Shown here in pieces: positions 1-6,818 of a DNA stretch of 8,846 nucleotides. How positions within the stretch are numbered: the stretch's first letter is position 1; each line of letters starts with the position of its first letter. The notes beneath the pieces are model-generated. The model had not been told where the DNA came from, did not search any database, and was given only the letters and a program-made list of their open reading frames with translations. The position numbers were made by a program, and so were the translations under genes. The DNA is from Acidobacteriota bacterium (GTDB taxonomy: Bacteria > Acidobacteriota > Thermoanaerobaculia > Multivoradales > JAHEKO01), in NCBI GenBank assembly GCA_030610025.1, contig JAUWSP010000080.1, positions 1 through 8,846 on the forward strand, read 5' to 3'.

Positions 1-1723
1 AGCCGCCGCCCAGCGTCAGGCTGAAGGGTGCGGCGACGACGGGGAACGGTGCGTACTTGATGAACTGGCCGAGATCCTGGAAGGCCTTGGACACCTGATC
101 GAGCACATCGAACTGCTTGCTCTTGGCGAGCTCGAGAATCAGGGCCAGGTTGGCCCCGGCGCAGAAGTGGGTCCCCTGATGGGAGATCACCAGACCCTTC
201 ATCCCTTCGCTCTGGGCGACCTGCAGGGACTGCTGCAGGATGTCCAGGATGCCGCCGTCGATCGGGTTGAGCTCGGGCTGCAGGGCCGAATGGAACTCCA
301 CGCAGCCTACGCCGTCGCCGAGATCGACCAGCGAGGCACTCCAGTTGCGCAACAGCTCGCGGCCGCGGGCTTTCTCGTCGGCCAGCACGATGACCCCGGG
401 CTCCGAGCCGAGCGGCTGCAGGGCCTTGGAGTCGAGATCGAAGAACTGCGGATTGCCGGCCTCGTCGCGGTCGTAGAACGAGGTGGCGCCGCTTGCCAGC
501 AGACTCTCCACGAAGGCAGGTATCGGCTTGCCCTCGTGTTTCATCCGTCGGACGGACTTCTCGACGCCGATGGCATCCCAGGTCTCGAACGGACCCATCT
601 CCCAGCCGAATCCCCAACGCATGGCGCGGTCGATCTCGACGATGTCGTCGGCGATCTCACCCACCCGGTTGGCGGCGTAGGCCAGGGTGCCGATCGTCAG
701 CTCCCAGGCGAAGTTTCCGGCCGCGTCGGGGTTGTAGACCATGGCGTGGAGCTTCTTGCCGAGGTCGGTGAACCGGCGGGCCACCCCGATCCCATCCATG
801 CGCGGCTTGGTCTTGGGGTTGTACTCGAAGCTCTCGAAGTCGAGGGCGAAGATCTCCTTGCCCTCCTTCTTGTAGAAACCCTGACCTGTCTTCTGCCCCA
901 GCCAGTCGTTCTCCAGCATCCGGGCCAGCAGAGGGGAGATCTCGAAGGAATCCCGGCACTCGTCGTCCGGGCACCGGTCGTAGGCCGTCTTGGCGACGAA
1001 GGCCAGCGTGTCGAGACCCACCAGATCGGCGGTTCGGTAGGTGGCCGACTTCGGCCGGCCCATGACCGGACCGGTGATGGCGTCCACCTGCTCGACCGAC
1101 AGTCGCATCTCCTCGGTGAGCTTGAGAGCCAGCATCATGCCGTAGACGCCGATGCGGTTGGCGATGAAATTGGGCGTGTCCTTGGCCTCGACGACGCCCT
1201 TGCCCAGCTTGTCGCTCAGGAAGGTCTTCATCCCGGCGTAGATCTCGGGATCGGTATCGACACCGGGAACGAGCTCCACCAGCCGCATGTAGCGGGGCGG
1301 GTTGAAGAAGTGGGTGATGAGGAAGCGCTTCCTGAGCCCCGGGTCCATGCCTTCCACGAGACTGGCCAGAGGCAGTCCAGAAGTGTTGGAGGTGAGGATG
1401 GCCTCGGGCTCGAGATGGGCCTGGAGCTTCTCGTAGAGCCCCAGCTTCCAGTCGAGCCTTTCACCAATGGCTTCGATGACCCAATCGCATTGCGCCACGA
1501 GCTCGAGGTGCTCTTCGTAGTTGCAGGGCTTGATCTTCTTGGCGAACCGCTTGTGGTAGAAGGCTGCAGGCCTGGCCTTGAGGGCGCCGGCGATACCGTT
1601 CTCACTCATCTCCTGCTCGAGATCGAACAACAGCACGTCGAAACCAGCGCTGGCGAAAAAGGCCGCGAGCTGGCTCCCCATGACTCCGGCGCCGCAGACA
1701 CCAATCGTGCGAATCTCCGACAT
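1..1723 (-). CDS. fadN: FadN-type 3-hydroxyacyl-CoA dehydrogenase / enoyl-CoA hydratase, partial at 3' end
   Basis: This fused enzyme catalyses two beta-oxidation steps, hydration of trans-2-enoyl-CoA and NAD-dependent oxidation of 3-hydroxyacyl-CoA. About 574 codons are visible before the left edge; B. subtilis FadN is about 790 residues. The N-terminal Rossmann fold has GAGVMG at residues 11-16. HFFNPP at 138-143 supplies the catalytic His138, and Glu150 follows at the 12-residue spacing of the His-Glu dyad in FadB. Two 3HCDH C-terminal domains follow (PNFIANRIG near 184; a second near 350-400). The crotonase domain begins near 460, with oxyanion-hole motif HFCAGANL and SLTLGGG at the edge. 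The catalytic glutamates lie beyond the window, so hydratase competence cannot be judged. Dehydrogenase-first order separates this type from FadB/FadJ. The ATG at 1723 is 2 bases after the thiolase stop, with AAAGGGG 6 bases upstream inside the thiolase's last codons. Confidence 0.93.
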   Translation of the reverse strand, partial: MSEIRTIGVCGAGVMGSQLAAFFASAGFDVLLFDLEQEMSENGIAGALKARPAAFYHKRFAKKIKPCNYEEHLELVAQCDWVIEAIGERLDWKLGLYEKLQAHLEPEAILTSNTSGLPLASLVEGMDPGLRKRFLITHFFNPPRYMRLVELVPGVDTDPEIYAGMKTFLSDKLGKGVVEAKDTPNFIANRIGVYGMMLALKLTEEMRLSVEQVDAITGPVMGRPKSATYRTADLVGLDTLAFVAKTAYDRCPDDECRDSFEISPLLARMLENDWLGQKTGQGFYKKEGKEIFALDFESFEYNPKTKPRMDGIGVARRFTDLGKKLHAMVYNPDAAGNFAWELTIGTLAYAANRVGEIADDIVEIDRAMRWGFGWEMGPFETWDAIGVEKSVRRMKHEGKPIPAFVESLLASGATSFYDRDEAGNPQFFDLDSKALQPLGSEPGVIVLADEKARGRELLRNWSASLVDLGDGVGCVEFHSALQPELNPIDGGILDILQQSLQVAQSEGMKGLVISHQGTHFCAGANLALILELAKSKQFDVLDQVSKAFQDLGQFIKYAPFPVVAAPFSLTLGGG

Positions 1724-1725
1724 AC

Positions 1726-2859
1726 TCAACCCCTTTCAATGACGGTGGCGATACCCTGACCCGATCCGATGCACATGGTGGCCAGCCCACGCTTGCCATC
1801 GTGCTGCTCCAGGACGTTGATCAGGGTGGTGAGAATGCGTGCCCCGGAGGCACCCAGAGGGTGGCCGAGGGCGATAGCGCCGCCGTGCAGATTGACCTTC
1901 TCCTGCGGCCAGCCGGTCTTCTTGAGCACGTAGAGCGACTGGGCAGAAAAGGCTTCGTTGAGCTCGATGGCGTCCATGTCGTCGGCTGTCATGCCGGCGC
2001 GCTCCAGCGCCTTCTTGCTGGCTGGAATCGGACCCATGCCCATGAGCGTCCAGTCGACACCGGCGATGGCGCGCGACAGGATACGAGCCCGCACCTTCAG
2101 GCCATGTCTTTCTGCGAACTCATCGCTGCAGACGATGAGTGCCGCGGCGCCGATGGAGATCGGGCTGGAGGTGGCCGCCGTGACGGTGCCGTCTTCCAGG
2201 AAGGCGGGACCGAGTGACTGGATCTTCTCCAGATTGGGTTCGCGCGGGCCCTCGTCCCAGTCGATGACCACGTCACCCTTGTGGATGGGCACCACCTCGT
2301 CGGCGAAGTACCCCGCTTCCCAGGCGGCCAGCGCCAGCTTGTGGGAACGGACCGAGAACTCCTCCTGCTCGTCGCGGGAGATCTCCAGCTCCTTCGCCAG
2401 ATTCTCCGCCGTCTCGCCCATTCCAATGTAGTAGTTGATCTCGGCCAGCTTGGGATGGAAGGACGGGTTGAAGCCTCCCATGGGGATGGCGAACATGTCC
2501 TCGACCCCGATTGCAATGCCGCACTCGAGGTCACCGGCCAGGATGGCCTGCGAGAGTTGATGGACTGCGTCCATGGAGGAGCCACAGAAACGATTCACCA
2601 CCTTGCCGCCGGCCTCCATCGGAATGTCGGCGATGAGGGCGACGCCCCGGGCCATGAGCATTCCCTGGGTGTGCTCGGGGAAGGCACAGCCCAGTACTAC
2701 ATCCTCGATCGCCTCGCGAGGCATATCGGGCTGGCGCTCGAGGAGGGCGACGACGACCTGGGCTGCCAGATCATCCGCGCGGATCCCCACGAGGTCTCCC
2801 TTCTTCACTCCCATCGGGCTGCGAACGGCATCCACAATCACGCTAGATCGACTCATCAT
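1726..2859 (-). CDS. fadA: Acetyl-CoA C-acyltransferase (3-ketoacyl-CoA thiolase)
   Basis: This enzyme performs the last step of beta-oxidation, CoA-dependent cleavage of 3-ketoacyl-CoA to acetyl-CoA and a shortened acyl-CoA. The 377 residues are slightly shorter than the usual 385-395. The acyl-accepting Cys92 lies in [14 protein letters not shown], which closely resembles E. coli FadA. NEAF is at 301-304, His333 in [14 protein letters not shown], and the second active-site Cys363 in CIGSGQG. All catalytic residues are present. The conserved S/N-D-G-A-A segment near 235-240 reads SIGAAA, so the usual Asp is Ile. The protein starts Met-Met; AGGAG at 2863-2867 lies 3 bases from the first ATG and 6 from the second (2856), so initiation at 2856 is at least as likely. 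Its position between fadE and fadN supports a degradative rather than biosynthetic thiolase. Confidence 0.94.
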   Translation of the reverse strand: MMSRSSVIVDAVRSPMGVKKGDLVGIRADDLAAQVVVALLERQPDMPREAIEDVVLGCAFPEHTQGMLMARGVALIADIPMEAGGKVVNRFCGSSMDAVHQLSQAILAGDLECGIAIGVEDMFAIPMGGFNPSFHPKLAEINYYIGMGETAENLAKELEISRDEQEEFSVRSHKLALAAWEAGYFADEVVPIHKGDVVIDWDEGPREPNLEKIQSLGPAFLEDGTVTAATSSPISIGAAALIVCSDEFAERHGLKVRARILSRAIAGVDWTLMGMGPIPASKKALERAGMTADDMDAIELNEAFSAQSLYVLKKTGWPQEKVNLHGGAIALGHPLGASGARILTTLINVLEQHDGKRGLATMCIGSGQGIATVIERG

Positions 2860-2870
2860 GGTCTCCTGAT

Positions 2871-4706
2871 CTAAAAGCGGTAAGAACCGTGGTCGTATAG
2901 GTCGTCGGTCAGGATATGGATCTCCTGAACCGGATCGAATGGCAGCTGCAGGCGCGCCAGCTCACGGTCAATGCTCGGCAGTGCGCGTGCCGCGGTGGAG
3001 CTTGCGAACAGCGTTGGGCGCAGCCTGTAGACGATGCGCCAGACCTGTTCGGTATAGGAGGCGACGACGAGCCTGCGGAGCGCCCGATGGGTCCTGTCCG
3101 TGAGCGCCTCGTCGCCCTGCTGCAGCAGCCGATTGATGGCCGCAGAGGCTGCGAAGTACTGGATGGCGAGATCAGCCAGGTCCTCACCGACGATTTGGGT
3201 ATTCCGCAGATCCTGACCGTAGAGAGAAATGGCCTCGAACAGACACTTGATGGTCAGTCGCCGGCCGGCGTCGAGGGCTTCGAGCCCCCAGCCGAGCGTT
3301 TCATCGTCGGAGAGCTGAGGCTTCTCCCAGCTCCGTACGGCATCCCGCAGTGGCAGCTCCTCCATGAGTGCCTTGCGTAGGTAGTAGCCGTAGATCACCA
3401 TGCGGTTGATCTCGTTGGTGCCTTCGAAGATGCGGTCGATCCGCGTGTCTCGATAGGCACCGGCCATCGGATACTCCTCAGAGTAGCCGTAGCCACCGTA
3501 GATTTGAACGCCCTCATCGGCGTGATACGCCATGGTCTCCGAACCGAAGACCTTGCTGATCGAGGCCTCGATGGCGTACTCCTCCAGCGCCTTCATGATT
3601 TCCCGGGGCTCGGATTTCTTGTCCCCGAGCGCCGAGATGCGTGCGTCCATCAACCCGACGGTGCGGTAGATGACGGCATCCAGCTTGTAGGTCTCGACCA
3701 CCATATGGGCCAGCTTCTTTCGAATGGCCTCGAAGTAGGCGATGGGCTGGCCGAACTGCATCCTCTCGAGCGCGTATTGGGTCGCGTTCCCGATGACCAG
3801 CTTGCAGCCCCCGAGATCTGCGGCGCCGAGCTTGAAGCGGCCGATGTTGAGCGCGTTGAGCGCAATGGGCATTCCGCCACCCGGTTTTCCGAGGAGGTTC
3901 TCCTTGGGGACCCTGGCATTGTCCAGATTGATCGTGACGGTCGAAGAGCCCTTGATGCCCAGCTTGTGCTCTTCGGCGCCGACGCTCAAGCCCTCGGTGT
4001 CGCGCTCCACGATGAAAGCGCTGACCCCGGCCCCTTCGAGATTGGCGAAGACGATGTAGACATCGGCCCAACCGCCGTTGGTGATGAAGGTCTTCGTGCC
4101 GTTGAGAAGGAAGAACTTCTCGTCATCGTCGAGGCGCGCGGTGGTCTTCTGATTGCCGGCGTCGGAGCCACTGTCGGGTTCGGTCAAGGCATAGGCACCG
4201 AGATACTCGGCGGTGCCGAGCTTGGGCAGATACTTCTTCTTCTGCTCTTCGGTGCCGAAGTAGGCGATGGGTAGGGTGCCGATTCCCACATGACAAGAGA
4301 AGGTAACGCACCACGAAGCGGAGCCGCCGGTGGTCAGGGCCTCGACGACCAGGGCCGAGGTGGCTTTGTCGAGCTCCATCCCGCCGTACTCTTCGGGGAT
4401 ATCGATGGAAGTGAGTCCGAGCTCACCGACTTCGCGCATGAGCTCCATGGAGAGCTCTTCATTCGGTGTAGCGAGGTCGTCTTTGACCTTGTTGATCCTG
4501 TCGGCCGCGAACTCGAGCACCATGCGCTCGATCTCCTGCTGCTCGTCCGAGAACTTCTCGCGGGTGAAGATCGGCTGCACGACGGGGTCGAGCAGGAACG
4601 CCCCACCTCTAGGCGGACCCAGAGGGGCGGATCTGGCCGCAGATTCGTCGGCCGAAGGCGTGTCGGCCTTCCCTGCGACTTTGATTTCAGGTTCCGAAGT
4701 TGTCAT
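2871..4706 (-). CDS. fadE: Long/very-long-chain-type acyl-CoA dehydrogenase (FadE-like)
   Basis: This is an FAD-dependent acyl-CoA dehydrogenase that would introduce the trans-2 double bond in the first beta-oxidation step, probably passing electrons to ETF. From the ATG at 4706 it has 611 residues, the length of VLCAD/B. subtilis FadE-type enzymes and about 200 more than short- or medium-chain enzymes. The extra part is a C-terminal helical domain. Visible features are GGAFLL near 34-39 (typical N-terminus of this group), signature ALTEPDSGSDAG at 173-184, FAD-binding segment FITNGGWAD near 207-215, and YSEEYPMAGAYRDTRIDR followed by FEGTNEI, with the expected catalytic Glu428. The start is chosen because AAGGGG (4712-4717) sits 5 bases upstream. 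The frame stays open to an ATG at 4883, but those 59 residues do not resemble the family. It is the first gene of the operon. Chain-length preference is inferred from length only. Confidence 0.94.
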   Translation of the reverse strand: MTTSEPEIKVAGKADTPSADESAARSAPLGPPRGGAFLLDPVVQPIFTREKFSDEQQEIERMVLEFAADRINKVKDDLATPNEELSMELMREVGELGLTSIDIPEEYGGMELDKATSALVVEALTTGGSASWCVTFSCHVGIGTLPIAYFGTEEQKKKYLPKLGTAEYLGAYALTEPDSGSDAGNQKTTARLDDDEKFFLLNGTKTFITNGGWADVYIVFANLEGAGVSAFIVERDTEGLSVGAEEHKLGIKGSSTVTINLDNARVPKENLLGKPGGGMPIALNALNIGRFKLGAADLGGCKLVIGNATQYALERMQFGQPIAYFEAIRKKLAHMVVETYKLDAVIYRTVGLMDARISALGDKKSEPREIMKALEEYAIEASISKVFGSETMAYHADEGVQIYGGYGYSEEYPMAGAYRDTRIDRIFEGTNEINRMVIYGYYLRKALMEELPLRDAVRSWEKPQLSDDETLGWGLEALDAGRRLTIKCLFEAISLYGQDLRNTQIVGEDLADLAIQYFAASAAINRLLQQGDEALTDRTHRALRRLVVASYTEQVWRIVYRLRPTLFASSTAARALPSIDRELARLQLPFDPVQEIHILTDDLYDHGSYRF

Positions 4707-4711
4707 TAGAT

Positions 4712-4717
4712 CCCCTT
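4712..4717 (-). promoter_or_regulatory. Shine-Dalgarno that fixes the fadE start
   Basis: AAGGGG lies 5 bases before the ATG at 4706. It favours the 611-residue product over the reading frame that extends 59 codons further upstream. Confidence 0.7.
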
Positions 4718-4864
4718 TTCTCGGGAGCCGAGCAGAGCGATATCGCGCAGCTTCGTGGGTGGTGCAATTGAAGTCTGCAAATAGGAAGACATCCTTCTGT
4801 GCGGGTCTACCGCCGCTTCGATCGTCATCAGCGTGAGTGGCGACCGCGGGCGCGTTCTTACTGT

Positions 4865-4893
4865 TTGAGCCGCGGTGCGTCAATTAGTATAGC
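4865..4893 (+). promoter_or_regulatory. Candidate sigma70-type promoter for the CBS-domain gene
   Basis: TTGAGC (4865-4870), exactly 17 bases of spacer, then TATAGC (4888-4893); each hexamer matches four of six consensus positions. Transcription would start near 4900, giving a leader of about 75 bases before the GTG at 4974. Its -10 shares bases with the minus-strand -10 at 4886-4891. Confidence 0.45.
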
Positions 4894-4894
4894 A
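4886..4894 (-). promoter_or_regulatory. Candidate extended -10 promoter for the fad operon
   Basis: On the minus strand the bases read TGCTATACT, an extended -10 (TGn) joined to a five-of-six match to TATAAT. A recognisable -35 at 16-17 bases is lacking, as is common for extended -10 promoters. Transcription would start near 4879, giving a leader of about 170 bases before fadE. An alternative lies just downstream: TTGACG (4878-4883), a 17-base spacer, then the weaker TAAGAA (4855-4860). No FadR-like or PsrA-like operator palindrome was recognised. Inference from consensus only. Confidence 0.45.
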
Positions 4895-4958
4895 GTTTTT
4901 GCTGCACTGCGGCAGAGGTTCTTCGAGGGGTGGGTTGTGGGAGAATAGGGAGTAGCGG

Positions 4959-4966
4959 AAGGAGGT
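4959..4966 (+). promoter_or_regulatory. Strong Shine-Dalgarno deciding a GTG start
   Basis: AAGGAGGT is a near-perfect anti-Shine-Dalgarno match, 7 bases before the GTG at 4974. It makes that GTG the start of the CBS-domain protein and suggests efficient translation despite the non-ATG start. Confidence 0.85.
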
Positions 4967-4973
4967 AGACGTC

Positions 4974-5450
4974 GTGAGACTGATTACCGCAGGAGACTTG
5001 ATGAACCCGGAAGTGCTCACCGTGCGTGAGGACATGAGCGTGCGGGCTTTGGCGCGCTACCTGGTGGACAACGAGATCACGGGTGCCCCGGTGGAGAACG
5101 CCGCCGGCAGGTTGGTAGGTGTCGTCTCGGTGGTGGATATCGCTTCGGTTGCCTCGGATTCTGGCAACGTGACAACAGATCAGTCGAACCCGGATTTCTT
5201 CGTGCGGGGCTGGGAGGACAAGATCGACCTGGAGGAGATGATCGACTTCCGCGTCGACAACGAGAACTTGAAGGTCGGAGAGATCATGACCCCCACGGTC
5301 TACTCGGTGTCCGAGGACACCACCGTCTCGGACGTGGCCACGATGATGTTGAAGGGGCACCTGCACAGGCTGCTGGTGACCCGAGACGAGAAGCCCGTCG
5401 GCATCGTCTCCACCTCCGACCTTCTTGGGTTACTTATCGAGGGTAAGTAG
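4974..5450 (+). CDS. Stand-alone tandem CBS-domain protein
   Basis: The 158-residue protein is almost entirely a Bateman module. CBS 1 spans about residues 5-60 (AGDLMNPEVLTVRED, GRLVGVVSVVDI) and CBS 2 about 102-157 (VGEIMTPTVYSVSEDTTVSD, then HRLLVTRDEKPVGIVSTSDL). A roughly 40-residue acidic linker, including FFVRGWEDKIDLEEM, separates them. There is no signal peptide, membrane segment or second domain, so it is probably cytoplasmic. CBS pairs usually bind adenine nucleotides or S-adenosylmethionine and regulate a partner; which ligand or partner applies here cannot be read from the sequence. It starts at GTG behind a strong Shine-Dalgarno sequence. It is the only plus-strand gene, divergent from the fad operon with which it shares a promoter region, so a link to energy status and fatty acid oxidation is possible but unproven. 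Confidence 0.92.
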   Translation: MRLITAGDLMNPEVLTVREDMSVRALARYLVDNEITGAPVENAAGRLVGVVSVVDIASVASDSGNVTTDQSNPDFFVRGWEDKIDLEEMIDFRVDNENLKVGEIMTPTVYSVSEDTTVSDVATMMLKGHLHRLLVTRDEKPVGIVSTSDLLGLLIEGK

Positions 5451-5469
5451 CCCGCCCGCCCGCTCGCCC
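5451..5469 (-). repeat. G-quadruplex-type motif on the minus strand (CCCG repeats on plus)
   Basis: Directly after the CBS gene's stop codon the plus strand carries five near-perfect CCCG units (5451-5470; the fourth is CTCG). Four C3 tracts lie at 5451-5453, 5455-5457, 5459-5461 and 5467-5469. On the minus strand these are four G3 tracts with loops of 5, 1 and 1 bases, meeting the G3N1-7 quadruplex definition. Folding is not demonstrated. Confidence 0.6.
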
Positions 5470-5471
5470 GA

Positions 5472-5507
5472 GGGCCTAGGGCAGTAGGGGCGTATGGGCT
5501 TAGGGGG
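5472..5507 (+). repeat. Five-tract G-quadruplex-type motif, telomere-like G-rich repeat
   Basis: Five G runs of 3, 3, 4, 3 and 5 bases (5472-5474, 5479-5481, 5487-5490, 5496-5498, 5503-5507) are separated by loops CCTA, CAGTA, CGTAT and CTTA. The regular 4-5 base loops make a degenerate tandem repeat of about 7-9 bases. If the CBS transcript reads through its stop codon, the motif would be in the RNA as well as the DNA. Some G runs could instead pair with the C tracts just upstream. Confidence 0.65.
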
Positions 5508-5532
5508 TTGAGACGGCCGATCGAACCAGGGA

Positions 5533-5581
5533 TCTCCCTCGTCTGCGGCCTCACCCGACCATGCCCCTCCGACGAGGGAGA
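5533..5581. repeat. 11-bp perfect inverted repeat in the convergent intergenic region
   Basis: TCTCCCTCGTC (5533-5543) is exactly complementary to GACGAGGGAGA (5571-5581) across a 27-base spacer. After one mismatch the pairing continues for two G-C pairs. It lies between the convergent CBS gene and the 200-residue protein gene. The long spacer and absence of a T run argue against a classical intrinsic terminator. A protein-binding site or a bidirectional RNA hairpin is possible. Confidence 0.5.
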
Positions 5582-5698
5582 CCCATGGCCCGATCTACCA
5601 CCGTCCCCCGTCGGACCACCCGGACGAACCTCCGATCGATATCGAAGTCTTCAGGACCCAGGACCCAAGCCCTAAGGCGGTCGGGCGGGTCTGCGGAG

Positions 5699-6301
5699 TT
5701 AGCGCAGGCGGACGTTGCGCAGGCGAATCGGCTCGGATGCGAAGTGTGTGATCTCGACCTGGTTGTTCTCGTCGTTCCAGCTGAACTCGGCCCCCAGCAT
5801 GAGCTGACCTTCACCCCTACCTTCGGCGTCGACATCGAGGATGATGAGCGAGACGTTGTAGTCGAGCGTTCGGGCCGAACGCCAGGCCTCGGCGAAGGCG
5901 ATCCTTCGATCCGTTGCCAGGATGATCTGCCGGCCATCTTCGGTGGGTGACGACCTCGAGTACCTGAGATTGTAGGCGAGACTCTGGCTCTCGCGGATGG
6001 TGCCCACCGATTCTTTGCCAAACAGGGTACTGGCAAGCTCGCGGGAGTCCCGGCTCTGGGCCTTCAGGGCCTCCATCAGCTTTGCCCTTTCCTCGTCGGT
6101 GCTCCAGCGGTTTACCCTGATTTGCAGCCGGATTTGCCCCCTGGGACCCACATTGCTCATGTTCACCGCGTTGGCATCGAAGTTGAGGGGCAACTCCTCC
6201 TCGGCCGGCAGGGGTGCCGCCACGAAACCGAGAGCGAGAGCCAAACCGAGAGTCGCCAGAGCGGCAACCGAGTGAAGTCGAGATGCTTGCATCTTGATCA
6301 T
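5699..6301 (-). CDS. Secreted protein of an unnamed conserved family, function unknown
   Basis: The 200-residue product has a signal peptide: basic start, hydrophobic residues 12-28 and probable cleavage after LPA at 31-33. The mature part has motifs I recognise as recurring in unnamed proteins of Acidobacteriota-like genomes: VNRWSTDEERAKLMEAL near 63-79, ATDRRIAFAEAW near 129-140, and DVDAEGRGEGQL near 156-167, ending in a run like PIRLRNVRLR. It has no cysteines, no transmembrane segment after the signal and no catalytic motif that I can identify, so a periplasmic or secreted fold is likely. The ATG at 6301 is chosen because AGGAG lies 6 bases upstream and the signal peptide follows at once; a second ATG is three codons in. 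It is the last gene of the co-directional set, 68 bases after the DUF4345-like gene. Confidence 0.82.
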   Translation of the reverse strand: MIKMQASRLHSVAALATLGLALALGFVAAPLPAEEELPLNFDANAVNMSNVGPRGQIRLQIRVNRWSTDEERAKLMEALKAQSRDSRELASTLFGKESVGTIRESQSLAYNLRYSRSSPTEDGRQIILATDRRIAFAEAWRSARTLDYNVSLIILDVDAEGRGEGQLMLGAEFSWNDENNQVEITHFASEPIRLRNVRLR

Positions 6302-6369
6302 GAGAGTCTCCTTTCGCGCCAATCTGAAATCTCCAACGCCGAGGTCTACAGAGGGCCGCAAGGTCGATT

Positions 6370-6777
6370 CTAGCGCTCGCGGGACGAGAATTCTGGGAGC
6401 TTCTGGAGAATCAGAATCCCCCAGACCCCCATCACGATCTCCAGAGCCGTGTAGGCGACGAGAAGCAGGCTCGGGACTCCATCGGTGAGGATGCTGAGCA
6501 CTCGTCCAAAAGCGAGGCCGAACATGAAAGCGACCTCGGAAATCACGGCCGCGCGGGTGAGCTCCGGGCGAAAAGCTCCAAGGATCCACAGAACGATCAT
6601 TGCCAGGTACAGGCCCATGACCGCGCGAAAGATGTGAGTCAGGTCGGTGCCTTCGACAGCCACATCGAGCACCGCGGGTAGAACCCCTGCCGGGGCCACG
6701 CCGTAGCTCAGTGCAATCGGAAAGAGCCCCGCCGCGGAAAACAGCAGATAGAACCTGGACCAGCCTCGAGCTTTCAT
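6370..6777 (-). CDS. DUF4345-like four-helix membrane protein
   Basis: The 135-residue protein is almost wholly hydrophobic, with about four membrane segments (roughly 9-27, 48-68, 74-98 and 102-124). The pattern HIFRAVMGLYLAM, then LGAFRPEL, EVAFMFGLAFGR and LEIVMGVWGILIL fits the DUF4345 family as I remember it; these are small bacterial inner-membrane proteins of unknown function. The short polar C-terminus ends in SSRER. The ATG at 6777 follows AAGGAG by 5 bases. The frame is open much further upstream, but that stretch overlaps the glycine-zipper gene and is not coding. It lies 41 bases downstream of that gene, so co-transcription is likely. Confidence 0.8.
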   Translation of the reverse strand: MKARGWSRFYLLFSAAGLFPIALSYGVAPAGVLPAVLDVAVEGTDLTHIFRAVMGLYLAMIVLWILGAFRPELTRAAVISEVAFMFGLAFGRVLSILTDGVPSLLLVAYTALEIVMGVWGILILQKLPEFSSRER

Positions 6778-6818
6778 TGCAACTCCTTTATCGACTACAG
6801 CTCTGTACCAGAGCGGCC

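Noticed and set aside
167..1759. 530-codon open frame on the plus strand, opposite fadN
   Set aside because: It is the antisense shadow of a clear beta-oxidation gene in high-GC DNA; its translation shows no family motif and the minus strand carries all catalytic motifs.
2281..4709. Long plus-strand open frames opposite the thiolase and acyl-CoA dehydrogenase (for example 2281-2874 and 3504-4274)
   Set aside because: They are antisense shadows with low-complexity translations, no ribosome binding sites of note and no recognisable domain.
4707..4883. 59-residue N-terminal extension of the acyl-CoA dehydrogenase starting at the ATG at 4883
   Set aside because: It does not resemble the family, a good Shine-Dalgarno precedes the ATG at 4706, and the candidate promoter would place the transcript start downstream of this ATG.
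4892..4910. GCAGT/ACTGC short inverted repeat in the divergent promoter as a regulator operator
   Set aside because: Arms of only five bases are expected by chance, and they do not match a known fatty acid regulator site that I recognise.
5653..5666. Tandem AGGACCC repeat, two copies
   Set aside because: Two copies of a 7-base unit are too short to suggest function or an attachment site.
6302..6589. In-frame upstream extension of the 200-residue secreted protein
   Set aside because: It overlaps the DUF4345-like gene in another frame and would bury the signal peptide; the start at 6301 has a well-placed Shine-Dalgarno.
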